Assembly: GCA_013399015.1 (NCBI GenBank)
Contig: VWZX01004666.1
Coordinates: 6,912,979-6,976,978 of the forward strand
Reading direction: 5' to 3'
Source of the DNA: Galbula dea
Lineage: Eukaryota; Chordata; Aves; Piciformes; Galbulidae
Length of the DNA: 64,000 nucleotides
Positions 12,928 through 26,794 of the stretch are shown in pieces. Under the pieces are notes generated by a model. The model was not told the origin of the DNA. It saw only the letters and a list, made by a program, of their open reading frames with translations, and ran no database searches. A program made the position numbers and the translations under genes. The stretch's first letter is position 1. Each line of letters begins with the position of its first letter.

Positions 12928-15780
12928 GATTTTTCAGCAAGATAACACCTTGCAGAAAGTGTAATCACATGGGAAAATCTTCTCTCTTATCCTCTGGGGA
13001 CCTCGTCTGCATCCAGAGAACCAAGTCCCTTGGAGGGCAGAGATGGATAAGAGAGAGGAGACAAAGACTTTCTGGTATTCATGATCAGGTGTACTGGAGT
13101 CCAATGCTTAGGAAATGTCCTCTCTGTGGATGTGGGCTAGCTAGGACGAGCTGGAGAAGGATCATCAGAGCTAAAGGCTACGGTAACGTTAGCTTTATTA
13201 TTTCTTTTTTTCTCCAGTATCTCTGCAAAGAAGAGACTTTCTATCTGTTCAGTGAACACTGGAAGATAGATAGAGCTCTTCTATTCCCCTATGTATGGAA
13301 AAATAGTATTTTTTTCTTGAAGAATGATACAACAGAAAAGCATGTATTCTACTACCTCTGGTTTTATATATGTTGTTGGGGTTTACATTTAGGATTCCTC
13401 TTTGACATTCCCAAATCATCATCAGAGGAGGTAGTCATTTCAATGGCAGCCTGTAACTGCTGGCAATAGTTAACTAGCACTGTCATGCTGCTGATAAGAC
13501 AGGAAAGTTGTTTGGTTTTTTTAATGGAGGGATGGTTTTATTTCTAGTTTTTGTTTTGTTTTGGTTTGGTTTTGGATGTGTTTCTCTTTAAATGGAAAAG
13601 AACATTTGCATTTCAGAAGGAGAAGAAAGCAAGACTTGTTCACCCCTTAGCAAGTGGTTAGTCCTGCAAAGCTGCTCTGCAAAACAGTCTTTGGATTTTC
13701 ATCTGGTTTTCTAAGTGCCAGTCTTCTGTGGTTCAACAGTTTGCATTTACAAGTTATATAAAAGAGAAGTTTCCCTGGGGCTCCCGCTGGCTTCTCCGGG
13801 ATGCTGTTAAACATGGTGTGGTGCTTCTTTCCTCACCTCGTACAGAAAGAACAGTACATCACTTAAGACTTCTCTTCTGGTGTCCATGTGAAACTACATC
13901 TACTTAATCTGCTGATTTTAAACAAAGCATCTACAAATGTACAAAGCACCTGCTAATCCTTCAGGACATTATCCTTTTTTTCCCTAAGATTTATCCTAAA
14001 ATAATTTATTTAGGATTTATTTAGCATTCTTTTGCCATGAACTGTGATTAAGCCAAAGCACACAAATTAAATTAAATGGTCTTGAGGTGAAATGAAATGC
14101 TTTGAAGAAAGGTCTCCACTTGAGAACCTGTTGTTGTGGCTCAGATGTAGAACAACAAATACTTCAGACAACGGAGTTAATTAAGAGTCTGATGATGCTT
14201 CTGAAAAATAATGGTGCCAATCCTTCATCTCCAGGGGTTAAGGGCAGAATCTGTACAATTACTGAAGAGAAACTAATACTCTATATTCAAAATGCAAGCT
14301 ATATTTAAAAAACACACCTACGCTCTTATCTTTTACTTTAGCACAGTGAGTGTTAGCTACATTATACTACCGTAAAGGAATGTGCAATTTCAAATGCTTA
14401 TAAATAGCAGATCTATGCTATTTTCTTGCAACTCGATTGTCATTTTTGCTAAGAAATTTTTCTCATGACTTTCATTGTTTCAGATTCAAAGCTTCTTCAC
14501 CCATTAATCTGTGGAGCCATGACTGGTGCTGTAAAAAAGGTAATTGAAGTTTAACTCAGGCTAGAGTGACAGTGCTCTGCAGTTCAGTGTAGGTTGGTCA
14601 AGCCATTCCCATATTGTGCAGTTAAAAATGTGTTATCTGAAGAATCGATCTGATTTCTTACATATCAAACTGTGATTAGGTGAGCATGATAATGGCTTTG
14701 CAAATGTCCTAATAAAATATGAAAAGTAACTTCACATTAAATGCTCAGACCGAAACATAACTGTGTATTGAAAATGACAGTGTAGCCATGCTGCAGAATT
14801 ATCACAAAGCCCAGGGACAATTTGCAATGGCAGGTGTATAAGATGACTTGTAATACATTTCTAACATGTAAATATAAAATCAGTTCAGCTGAGCTAATAA
14901 AGACAGTAGCAAATAGACAACAATGTAAAATTCAAAGTTTAACTATCAGAAAAACAAAGGAATATTTGTAGAGGTTCTGTCATTGGATAAACTGAACAGT
15001 TGTTAAATATCATTTTCATGTCATTTCAAGACTTTTTTTTTTTATCCTAGACTTTTAGCAAAAATCTTAGTAAAACTTCCTCCCCGAACAGGTTTGCTGC
15101 TTTGCTTCTTTAATCTTATGGTCTAACTGGCAAAGAAAATACATTACTGAATGAAGGTAGGCATGTTATCCTCAAGATGTAGCTTTTTCAGGACAACCTC
15201 TGCATTTTAAGAATTAGTTTAAATTCATAATTAAAATACATTTCTGAATTTACACTGTGTTTGAAACCAGCATGGAAAACATCAATAAGCGAGCAAATGT
15301 TTATATCAGCTATGACCTCAGTGATGTTGTAACATTCCTGCTCTAAAAGCCAGATGCTATCTTAGGTGATAAATACATCTGAGAATTAGAGAAAGATTAA
15401 AATTGTCTGGGGAAGAGCAGCTTAGCTGAATTGTGGTATAATTAAATGGGACAACCCCTTAATTCCTGGAACAGGTATAATGATGTATTTTCCTAGCTAC
15501 CATGTTGTAATCTGAAAAGCTCGGTGCTGCTGAAATTTGATTTAGTCCACAAGCTATTGTGAGAGGGAGGGAGTTGTTCTGATCTAGTGCCTGACAGAGC
15601 CTGGGTTTGGTTCTAAGAATCTTTACTGGCCCATGTTACAAGTCCTGCCTATGTTAGCACCTGGAAGCTTTAAGGTTCGGTAAAGCATTTCTGGGAAGTT
15701 TTCCACTAGAACCTTTCAGTTTAAAATAGAGTTTCATGATCCCACTTTCTTTGAGACAAATTTATGGCATTTCTAGTAAT
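12928..15780. other. Intergenic stretch; one unexplained 166-codon ORF and one exon-like segment
   Basis: An open frame at 12969-13469 on the plus strand encodes 166 residues with two CxxC-like or clustered cysteine stretches and a hydrophobic C-terminal part. It has no family I recognise; in sequence this AT-rich one such frame can arise by chance. A segment at 14485-14539 is bracketed by an acceptor-like and a donor-like site and reads SKLLHPLICGAMTGAVKK in one frame, but no host gene is visible. No CR1 copy or RNA gene is recognised. Confidence 0.4.
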
Positions 15781-15840
15781 TTCATTAAACTGTACATATG
15801 AGGTGTCTGAGAATGAAGAAAGGGACAAGTTTTCATTATT
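15781..15840 (+). repeat. Dispersed ~60 bp repeat, copy B
   Basis: Partner of the segment at 12867-12927, direct orientation, about 2.9 kb apart, roughly 85-90 percent alike by eye with one single-base gap. Confidence 0.65.
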
Positions 15841-16982
15841 GGAAAATCTTACTGGAAATCAGTCCCAAGTTTGAATGCATGTTGTCCTGCTGCAGTACAG
15901 CTGGTACCTAAGGTCTGCTGAAAGAAAATGTATAAACACTGCTTTTATAAAGCATTGCTTAGGATGCAGAAATATGATGATAATGTGTCACATAACTAAC
16001 ATTTTCATACGTTTGAGCAAGGCTCACACGTTACCTGGGTCTGCAGTGTACTGCAGGGAGGAAAGACTTTCTTTGGAGGGAATACTTTCTGCAGAATTTA
16101 TTCAGTTTTCCTGCTGCCAGATGAGGATGTCTGGCTTTTTTTTGGGAGAAGCTTGACTGAACATTTCTACTGGGCCAGCTGGTGTTGGGGAGTATCACGC
16201 GTATTTTATGGTTATGCAGATTAGTCCCTACACAGGGTTGCCTTCCTAAAGTGGGACTGAGGTGGAATCTAGGTGCCTACTTCTGAACACTGCAAATGTT
16301 TATATTGACATCTTTTAATTTCCTACTTTCACAGCTTTGTTGATCAGGCAGGAGGCATTGGCCACTCCATGCTAGATCCCTTTCTGTTGACCATCATTTT
16401 TAGAAACAATATGTTTGATTAGCTGTATACAAAGTAGCAATGTTTCTCCTCCAGGATAAGAAACTCAATAGATGTCTTGTGGAGTAACTTCAGGGCACGG
16501 TTCCAAAGGACCTTGGCTGCATCAAATGCAGGACATTACTGATGCATTCTGGAATTTGATTTAGGACAGCTTCTGGGAGAATTTACCAAAGTTGATGTCT
16601 GACAGAAAACTGAATCTGTCTAAAAGGAGTATGCACCTCATGTGATGTTCTCCTCAGACCAGCAGTCACTTCTGCCTTCATTTGCTGCACCTTCTGCTCC
16701 TCTTGTCCTCCTCAGTGTGTGACAGTCTTTGGTTTTTCAATGCAATTTATTCCTTACAGTGACTGCTTGCACAAAGCCCAGACAGCCTTCCTGGTTGTGC
16801 CTTGTCCTCAGTGACACTGCAGGAGAGGTAGGGGCGTTCTGAAAGGAGATGGACCCCTCTGCATCTCCTTATTCTGTTTTCCAAAGGTATGAGTCTTTGA
16901 GCTCTTAGTACTATCAGTTCTTATCGATTCCTTTCCTTTGAATGGGTCTCATTATCCTGCTTGGGTGGGTTTTTGTGAATGC
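15841..16982. other. Intergenic stretch, nothing recognised
   Basis: Contains a few short open frames without domains. No exon, RNA gene or repeat family is recognised. Confidence 0.5.
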
Positions 16983-17113
16983 CCCCTCCCTGGAAATGTT
17001 CAAGGCCAGGTTGGATGGGGCTTTGAGTAAAAACTCCTCCCATGGCAGAAGAGTTGGAATCAGATGCTCCTTCAGGTCCTTTCCAACCCAACCCATTCTA
17101 TGATTCTATGATT
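16983..17113 (+). mobile_element. CR1 3'-end fragment, sense
   Basis: Shows the CR1 terminal segment: CCCTGGAAATGTTCAAGGCC, then AGGTTGGATGGGGCTTTGAG, then CATGGCAGAAGAGTTGGAA and CCTTTCCAACCCAACCCATT, ending in TTCTATGATTCTATGATT. Only the last ~130 bases are present, a typical 5'-truncated insertion. Confidence 0.93.
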
Positions 17114-17307
17114 AATCAATATGTGTTTATTTTTGTACTGCTTTATACCCTTATAATGTAGAATGACTTTTTGCAAGAATGATATGCAGAGCTTAAAACT
17201 TGTCCAAGAGACCCAGAGAAGCAGCATCGCTGCAGCAATAGCTCAGTGGAATAGCTGACCACCCTAAGCTATCTAATTTTTGGCCATACTGAAGAAGGGT
17301 ATGGTTA

Positions 17308-17483
17308 ATCACAGAATCACAGAATGTTAGGTGTTGGAAGAGACCTTGAAAGATCATCTAGTCCAACCCCCCTGCCACAGCAGGAGTCCCTAGGGTAGGT
17401 CACACAGGAATGCGTCTGGGTGGGTTTTGAGTATCTCTAGAGAAGGAGACTCCACAACCTCTCTGGGCAGTCTGCTGGTAGTA
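17308..17483 (-). mobile_element. CR1 3'-end fragment, antisense
   Basis: Begins with AATCACAGAATCACAGAATG, the reverse complement of the CR1 tail. GTTGGAAGAGACCTTGAAAG and TCATCTAGTCCAACCCCCCT follow, then CCACAACCTCTCTGGGCAG. It is 5'-truncated; the distal limit is approximate. Confidence 0.93.
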
Positions 17484-20400
17484 TCTTGAAACGGTTGCTG
17501 GTTTTGCTGTTCTCAACATCATCGCTGTCTTACAAGATTGTAATCGTCCTCCTTAAAAGCTTTTACTAGATTAAGGTATTCAGTTCTTATTGATACATCA
17601 CCTTACTTTGAGCTAAGTTTGTGCATATTAGCTGATTCTATAACAATTTAGGTTTTGAATATGTTAAACTAAACTGAGCAAGGACTGGAAAAGGTTAATC
17701 TGAACTAAGTGTTTATCTGCAGACTCGCACAGGGGAAAATAGAATGTATAAATTATAATTGCTGTAGTTACAGTATTTTGGTGTAAGTTAGTAAAGGGGA
17801 ACTATAAAAAGCAATTGCTTAGAAGCATCTGCCATGGTATAAAATGACCAGATGGAGATCACCACACTTATTAACTGGACCTTGGCAAGGGTATAGTGTG
17901 AAAGCTTCTCACCTGTTACTGTGCAAATTTAGTTGGCTTTGCTTAAATTTCCATTCAGTTGAACATTATTTAAGCTATTGTGTCTTTGCAGGGAAGCAGG
18001 CAGGAAATATTCACCCATCCTTCCATTGCTGATCAAAAGGTGCTAGGTGGGAGACTAGCTTGAGGCAATATCATCAATTGTTTTAACTAGTTCCATAGAA
18101 AGATACTGAACTTTTTGTTTGTTTGGGGTTTTTTTTTGTTTCGTTTTAAGCAGTGGCCACAGAAGTACATTTTAATTGTAGCTGTACTCCTGTAATGTAT
18201 GTATCTATACAAACCTATCAGATACTTAATTTTTTAAAACTGGTTCAAATACCTTTTATTCTTTTATGGACTTATGTAGTCTGTACATTGTTTCACAACC
18301 CTTTGTGCCTAAAACATCTGCACATGTAAGCTCTATCTGTTTAATGTAATCAACTGATGAAAGATTTATTCGTGGTAATGAATGAAAATGAGAATATCAA
18401 TTTTACAGCTCAGATATTGGGTTATTATAATGGAGTTAAAATGTAATTTTGAACATTCACAACTAGACTGAGAAGATGCCATTTTTCTCATCTGGAACAG
18501 ATGGTTTGGATAGGTCACAATTCAAAAACTGAATTCACAAAGTGTTTATTAAGTCCTTGAAGAATTCAGTAGTTCTTTCCACTGGCACTTCTGAAGTGTC
18601 CCAGGAGAAAAATTCTGCATCCATCAAACTGCAGATCCATGGAAAAATTAAAAGATAAAAAATGATTTGCTGGTAACATGGTCTAATAGCTAAACATTTT
18701 TGGCTTATACTGTATCCATTTCAGTAAAGTAGGAATCTTTCTTTTAAAAACCCATAGGAATGGAAAAAAAGTGAAAGCAAATTCTCAACTGTTGCAGTGA
18801 GGGTTTATGATGCAGATTTAGAATGTCAAGCCTATGCTCTCAAAAATCAGATCATTGCCTCATAAAATGATACTGGGAATTATAATTTCTTATTTCAAAA
18901 AAGCAAGCCATTATCTAGAATGTTCTGTTTAATCTTGTTAAAACTGATTTTTGCACTAAGTGCTAAAACAATTTTTATAGCTATCCAAAGGTTCTCTAAA
19001 TCCCTAATCCTGCAAACATTTTGTTCATGTTTCACCTCAGGCATATAAGGAACTGATTTTAATAGCTTGAAGATAAGCAAGTTGTAAACACTTTCACAGG
19101 TTTTTTTCCTTTTTTTTTCTCTTGTGGATTTAAATGAAAAAGTAGGAAAGACTTCAATTAAAAAGATGACTTCTTGAAGTAGATGAAGAATCATTGTTTC
19201 ATCATGCTGAGATACTGTAAGAGTAAAGTGCTGCACATTGGACATTTCATTCAAGGTATGCCTTGAAGACTTAGAGGTCACTTTGAAAGCTTTAAATTAT
19301 TTTTGGCAGTGGCTGGTTTCAAAACTTTCACTTCATGTACCTTACTAAAGTACTGTTGTGCCTTACTCATCTCTCTATATTTACGATGCCTTACAGAGGT
19401 TAGTTACACAAGATAATGGTACCATGTGTAAAGCAAAAGTTGGAGCTCATTTTGAGGCTAGGCTCTGAGTAGCTAGTTAGAGGTGGATTCTCTGCAGTAT
19501 ATATATTAACCACTCTTGCAGGATTTTATCTTTTGGGTTTTTTTCCTTAACATACACATAAATTTAAATCCTCCATTTCCCTATCTGTAAGTGTTGAATT
19601 GAGAGGAAATGGTTCCCTTTCATTGCTTGTTTATTATTGGTTGCTGTTATTTAGCTTTGGATTTACCCAGGTTTGTGACAATGGTTCATTCTTGGAGAAG
19701 ACATATGGAGAGGTCAGCAAGATACCAGACAACTACATTTGCCTTTGTTAGGTTTCCTGGGTATTCAATAGAAAACTGGTGCCAGGCATTTAGATTTCAT
19801 TTTGCTGCTTTGTGTCAAGAATAGGAATTTGGAACAAAATTATCAATAAATTATTGTGCTGGCCTGTCCTTTTGCAGACTTAAGACCCTAGTGATTCTCT
19901 TGAATGTCAAACCATAAAGGAAAAAGAGAGGCAACATGCAGGGCAATTGTCTATCTGTATTAAAGTTGAAATTCTACCACAACTATTGTTGGATTGAGTG
20001 GATAAAGAGCAATGTAAATAGCTGTACTCTTCAGGACAGAATCTAAATAACAGTGCTAGTCATTACTGGGTTGCCTGTGAATCAATAAAATACAAGGAGT
20101 GAGGAGAGTGCCCCTTTTATGTAGACTCCCTTAGCCATGTATGGAAAAAATTTGCTTTTTATAGTCTGCGCAGCTTAAAAGCTTGACATTGCCAGCATGG
20201 AGACTGAAAGAAACACAGCTGGCTAGTCTGAGTTGAGATGGATCTCCTGCTTCAGGCCTGGCTGGGGGAGTGGCTTGAAGTGGTGGTGAATATGTAAGTG
20301 TCTATAGTTAATGCTCTATTTCTGGCATAGCTTGATACCTGCCACTTTCCTCAAAATGTGAATGGAAACCTTTGCTTTACCTCCACCTAATAATTATGAG

Positions 20401-23290
20401 ATGGGTTATCTCAGGATCCAGAGCCATGGGGTTCTCTTGGATGTAGAGCTGGAGAAGTGTCTAATCACCAAGTGCTTTCCTCAGAAATACTCAATTTACT
20501 TCGCAGCCATTTTTCAGGCCCAAACTTATTTTAAAGGGAACTTCAAGGGAATGCCCTCACTTTACCCTAACAACACTTTAATTCAGATCTAAGTTCTTAT
20601 TTTAAAATGTGATTTAGACTGGGGAATAAAAGCTTTTTGTGGCCTGCTTTTATTCTTCTATCTTCACTTAATTAGTCATTATCCTCTTTATTTTGCTAAG
20701 TCCTTATGCAAATAGTGCAAAGAGAGGAAAAAAGGTAATTTGAAGCTTTCAAAACAATTCTGTTGGGATTTTGTTGATACTTCAAAAATGACAAATAATT
20801 TCTTCTGGCTTTAGCAATGAGCTTTTCAAAAACATTCTCAATTTGTTCTAATACTTTTTTCTAGAACAAGTTTCCACTGATTTAAATTTTTCTTGAGAAA
20901 ATAATATAGTTGAAAGTTTTACTTTTGTGATTTAATTTTAGTGGTTTCGGTGGCTTGAAATCTTGTTTTTATTAGCAGTTCCTGTGAAATTCACTGGTTT
21001 TTACCTTATGTAAGTTGTCAAACTCTTGTCCTTGCTTGCATAGGTGCTATCATCACGTTGTTATATTCTTTGAGAGAAGTACTATTTTAGTCTGTTTACT
21101 GCTGTCTAGACTTCCAATCTCTGCTAATAAATATATTTTGTCAATATTCCATGTACAGTCTGATGTTTCACTTTAATCTCCTTGTGACTTAATTTAGGGC
21201 TATTATTATTACATCATGCAAGATTAACTAGCTATATTGGTGACTTTCTCCACTAATGAAAGCTAGCATAATTTCTAAGGCTTTCTTAATAACAGTCCTT
21301 GTTTGAAAATATCCCACTAAAAGTAAATGGCCATGTGCCTGAGCAAAAGGATGCCAAGAAGGTAATTTGAGTCATAGGCACATCTGAGTCACAGTGGCTC
21401 CTGGGGTGATTGCTGGGATTGTGCTGAACTTTATGACCTTAAGCAAACATTACTTTTCTGCAATTCACTGACCCAGTAGATGAAGAAGTTAATATAAATT
21501 TGGTAGTTTCTCAGTGTCAGTTTTGCAGGATTTCTTTTCAGACAACAGGTTCATCATTGGGAAAAGGTGGGCACTGTTATATGACATAAACTTTCAGGCA
21601 TCAAAGGCAGAATTTTCTCCTAAAGTTTTAAATGCTAAAAGAAATATTTGAGTTTTTGTTTTGAATTAAAGTTGAATACTTTCCTTTTGATAGGGGATGG
21701 GAACCTAATGTGGGAGTGAGATGTAATCTGATTTATACCTAGACAGGCAAATTGTCCATACACTAAAAGAATTGACTGCAATGGTGAAGAAAGAATAAGA
21801 AATGCTGAATGATGTTGACAGAAAGCTGAATGATGTAGTATTTGATTCTACCGTGAGGACAGCATTCTCAGTTGTTGAATTCACTCCACAGTGTATAAGT
21901 AGCTCCATTTGTTAATAAAGCTATGTGTGGATACTGGGGCCCATTCCAGAAACCAATGCAGTGCCTTCAAAACATGTCTGTACTGATAGCTGTTTAGTTG
22001 TTAATGGCCTTCATGGAACATATATTAGCCTAGTGATTACCATCCCATCATTGTCCTTCTGTTACAGGAGGTGGCATCTGTGCAAAGCAAATGTCTCTGT
22101 TATCATCCTTCTCCCAGAGACATTATAAAGTGGTAAAACTACATCTGTTCCATTTCCAGAATATCACTTGCAGGTGGAAACTGAATCTGCTACTTCAAAG
22201 ACTTGTTAATATGACCAAAATGTGGCATGTAAAATCCTTATCTTTAGTTGTTGTCATGCCAAGTATTGTGCAGTAAGTTGTCCAGAAGGAGTAAGCTGCT
22301 CTGATCAGATGGTAGTTCTGGCTGGGTTCAGCAAACCTCTTTGATTTGCTGGCATCCACATCTTTGCATAAAATAAAATAGTGACATCTCATGTTTGGAT
22401 CAGGCATTTCTCCTTTTTTTTAAATGATCAAAATAGAGCCGACAAATCCTTGTTGAGACACAACAGTAAATGACTTTGTCCTTTTCTGCTGTCCTTACTC
22501 ATGCTGCAAATGCTGTCCTTGTGGCTGTTAGCAAGGGCAACGTTAATAATACCCAGAGTATATCTGGAATCTGCTACAGGCAAAAAGGGAGGAATACTCA
22601 CTGGTTTGACTGTTTTAGGCAGTGTAACCACAGATGAATCAGACTGAGGAGCTGTCTACCCAGTAAAACAATGGTGTGAGGTAAAAACGCTTTGTGTACG
22701 CAAAGTAGTTTCATCTAATTAGCATGGCTTACAGAATAAGAGTAGGGATGTGGTAACCTATGTTTTGCCATGTGTCAGTACGAAGGTTACAGATTCATTA
22801 TTCTTGGGGAGCTTATATTGTCTAACAGTTCCCAGCACATGTTGATCTCAGTGGCTGCATCTTCAGGGATGTGACAGTTAGATTAAGCAATTCTAGGGAA
22901 GTCAGATATGTTTTTCTGAGTAGTGATGAAGCCAGTAGAATGGTTTGAATTTTTTATATGGTGTATGATCTATTGTGGTTTATTCCTGTGATTTCACATG
23001 GCTTGAATTATATTTCACTGCTGTGTGAGTTTATAGAGTTGATGATGGAATATTTCTATTAAAGGGAAACATCTTACAATTTAGAGACATTTTTTTACTA
23101 TTACTGCATATAGTAATAATTTGTGTGTTTTAATTGAAATAATAATGAGAAATGAAACAGCATCACAGTGTTATGTGCAATCTTTAACTGCCAGGGGATG
23201 GTAATACAGAAGATGGTGCTTTATTATAAATTATTCTGATTGAATTAGGAAATGTACAAAGAAACTTCAGTTTTTAAATTAATAATCTTA
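17484..23290. other. Intergenic stretch, nothing recognised
   Basis: About 5.8 kb of AT-rich sequence with scattered T-runs (for example 18127-18137). The longest open frame is 128 codons on the minus strand at 18895-19281; it has no domain I recognise and low-complexity lysine-rich stretches. No gene is supported. Confidence 0.5.
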
Positions 23291-23391
23291 ATCACAGAAT
23301 CACAGAATATTAGGAGTTGGAAGGGACCTTGAAAAATCGTCTAGTCCAACCCCCTGCCACAGCAGGATTCCCTAGACCAGGTCACACAGTA
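23291..23391 (-). mobile_element. CR1 3'-end fragment, antisense
   Basis: Starts AATCACAGAATCACAGAATA and continues GGAGTTGGAAGGGACCTTG, then TCTAGTCCAACCCCCTGCCA and a CAGGTCACACAG end. A ~100 base 5'-truncated copy. Confidence 0.93.
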
Positions 23392-26059
23392 TACTTTCTA
23401 AATCCATTCATTGCCTTTCTCATTGCTCTCTTAGTTGCTTTTTTTCACCTCAGTTACTGAGTAAATAGCTCCAGTCAAAATTCATAAATATCCTTGCAGC
23501 AACTTTTCACAACTATTTGACTTTTATTTGCAGATGTCTAAACAGGTGTTGCCAAACAGTTTATATAGTTACATATAATGCATATATAAGAGATATTACT
23601 GTTTCATTCTAATACAAGCTACTCTTCTGAGACAGCAGTCTTTGTATTATAAATGCTGATTATGAACTATTGGAATTTTTGTCTAGATTCTGTTTGGCAG
23701 TATTTGCATTGATGCTAAACTACCTAATTTTCTACTATTCTTCTTTAAGAACACATAACAAAGGCTAATGCAATTTCATTATCTGATTTCATGAATACTG
23801 CCAATGTTAATCTACTTAGTTTCTCTAAAAATAAGTGAGGATACTGGCTACTCCTGTTAAGTGAAAGTCAAATAACTTTAAAGGTGGTCTGAATAAATCA
23901 AGTGGATGTGGACCTATATAACATTTTTCCTATATGCACTACTGTATTTGGTTTGCTGAGGTTTTGTTAGGTGATCTGGCAACTTTACATCTATACTGCT
24001 AAAGGTAAAGAATTACAAACTCATAAGTTTCCCCTCATGTTACTAAGCTATCCATCAAGTTTTTAATATGTCACTATCTCAAACTTGTGTTTTCCATATA
24101 AAAACAAAACAAAGGACAATAATTTTGAAATTACTCTGTGTTTTTTTTTTATATTAAACTTATTAAGAAATTTGAAGTGACATCCTATAATAACATGATA
24201 TTTTACTTGTATAAAACACTGCCAGAACCATATGCTTCATTTTTTTATTTGTCCACTAATAGCTAAAATATAAATAGCCTGTTTATATTTGTTTTTTGAT
24301 TTTTAAATCTCTTCCTTTAAAATCCTTTTTATTAAAAAACCCCTCACATAATTTATCATAATATATATTTGCAAATTCTGTATTGAGTTATCCAGCCCCA
24401 TCCCCTGAAAGTTAGCCTAGGTGCTATAGCACAAACCATTATCTTATTCAGTAGTAATTCACTTATAAGTGGATCCACAGATTGTGAGGTGAATACTAAC
24501 AGTGAATGCAAAGAGGACTGAACCTACTTTTATGGTTTACATAACACAAATAGTATTTGGTGTTGACAGATGGAATAGAGTGCTCAGGACTCAGTAATAA
24601 AGAACAAGAGCACAACAGATAGCAGAACACAGAGCGGAGGGCATACCTCTGAAATAGACACACTGTGTTTAGAAGATGAACAATGTAACAAACTAATTAT
24701 GTTTCAGTACAAACAGTACCTGAACAGACAGGGGCTGCGCCAAGCTCTTGGTACATATGGCTCATGCAGCTCGAGTTACATCACACTTTTTCAGTAATTG
24801 AGCACTCTGCCACATTGCTCTCTACCTCTTTGATAATTTCCATGTGCAGTTACCATACCTATGCAATCTGAGAAAATGCATGCTCTATTCAGAGGGGCAG
24901 ATAGTGAGATATTTTTTCACTTATTTGTATGCAATTAAAAATCCAGTGGCACTCACAGTTTGAAATGTAGCCGCTTGCCTCTTTTAACTTTTTTGAAATG
25001 GAAATGTTAGATTTGTTTTTGTAAGGTATGAGGAATAGGGTTTATTACCAAGTATAAATAGACAGAAATGAAACTGAAAATTTTAAATCAGCCCAAAACA
25101 TTAAAATATTCTTCTGCAAATAAATACAATTTAACTTTTAGGATGTGGTAGTGATGATACATGCAGCCCTCTGCAAACTGGATCCTCAGCTGCAGAGACG
25201 CCCTTACACTGTGTTGGTCAGTGTTGATCCAAGCTGCAAGGAGACAGATAGGAAGGAGGGAGCTGGTGGATGGAGATATGCAGAGGATCAATGTTCCTCT
25301 GTGTGTAGAAAGGGAATACCGATAGAATTGATGGGAATCATTAAGGAAAATGTAGCTTATTCTTTCTGTACATATACATTCTGTTACCATGTTTTTTAAC
25401 TTGTTCAATTTCCCCCAGTTCCTTAGACAACTTTTGGGGTTGAAGATCAAAGAACTCTGCCCCCCTCCTCCCCCCCTTAGATGGAAGTTTGAATGTCTAA
25501 ATTTTTTTGACATACTGAGAAAAATTTCTTAGTGAATCTGGCATTAGGGTCACAGTGGTATCCCTTGCAGTGATTTCTAAAAATGAGTGAGGACTCACTG
25601 CATGAAGCAGCTGGTTACAAATCAGAAGGCTTTTCTGAAATTATGTTCATTTGATGTGCTGTCTATAAATTGGTTTACCTGGATGAGAGACAATTAATGA
25701 AAGGTTGGAGGAGACTGTATAATGTTACTGTATTCTCTATAACTCTATTTATTCATGTCCTTTCCTAATAGCTTGTTGCAGAAAAATTTGTTTCCAACCA
25801 GTTATCTCTATATTGCCTTTAGGACCAACAGAGAGTGGCAGTTGCTTCAGGTGATAGTTCATTTTGTGTTCTAACATGATCAGATACAGAGAAAGTCCAT
25901 TGTTAAAACAAGAAAAAATACTACAGCTAGAGCCTTGTATTCCCCTCTGTGGGAGAATTTAAACAATGATGTATTCATGGGGGAACAGCAATCAGAGATT
26001 TAATGGAGCTACCTGCCAATGTAGTCCCTTCCCAAATTGCTGCCATTTCTCCACAGGAA
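23392..26059. other. Intergenic stretch, nothing recognised
   Basis: AT-rich. A 141-codon minus-strand frame (25088-25513) overlaps an 84-codon plus-strand frame; neither has a recognisable domain. A C-rich tract lies at 25457-25478. No gene is supported. Confidence 0.5.
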
Positions 26060-26131
26060 TTTCACAGAATCACAGAATGTCAGGAGTTGGAAGGGACCTT
26101 GAAAGATCATATAGTCCAACCCCCCTGCCAT
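26060..26131 (-). mobile_element. CR1 3'-end fragment, antisense, very short
   Basis: TCACAGAATCACAGAATGTC, then AGGAGTTGGAAGGGACCTTG and ATAGTCCAACCCCCCTGCCA. About 70 bases of the CR1 3' terminus. Confidence 0.9.
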
Positions 26132-26794
26132 TTCAGGGCTCCTTCAGCTGTGACTTTTCTCGGTGCCCTTTTAAAGCTCTAAACCATGACAACTAGAATA
26201 ACCCTTTGTCTCTTAGGTTTTTCTAATAAATCTTATGAGAATGGGGGCTGTGCTGTTTAAAGCGATGAAGAAAGGAGAAAAGAAACTAAAAAGAAAAAAA
26301 TGGAAAAAATTCCCATTGCTAATCTCACAGGATTCTTTCTTTTGTTGAAATTTTGGTTTTGCTCAACAGTTCTAAATAGTTGTCTGACTTCCATGCTTCA
26401 AAATCACAGAGAATAGTCAGTCAGATTTCTTGCATTTTCTGTGGGGAATCATTACTTGCATAATGGTCTCATATTTGTGGGTTGTCAATGTCTCTTCTGG
26501 GGACTGGATGACTTTACATCCAAATTTTTGTAGTATCCTCCAGACTGGAATGTATTGAGTTTTCTAATGTGTGCATGTGTGATTAACTGGGATATCTGTT
26601 GACACATTTGAATGTAATACTTAGGGATTTCCATTAAACTCAGCAGGATTGAGTAGCTCTGGAACCAAATCATAAGTATTCCTGCAGAGCACTCAAAATT
26701 CAGATACCCCAAGTATGTAAGCTACTGAAAGTTGGTGAGGTTATTAAGTTTCAAATTTGCTAAAAGAAAGAACTATTAAATGTTGTAAAGGTTA
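26132..26794. other. Intergenic stretch, nothing recognised
   Basis: AT-rich with an A/G-rich run near 26270-26312. No gene or repeat family is recognised. Confidence 0.5.

Noticed and set aside
12969..13469. 166-codon plus-strand ORF as a gene
   Set aside because: No family, signal or neighbouring gene context. Part of it is T-rich hydrophobic sequence, and a frame of this length is expected occasionally in 64 kb.
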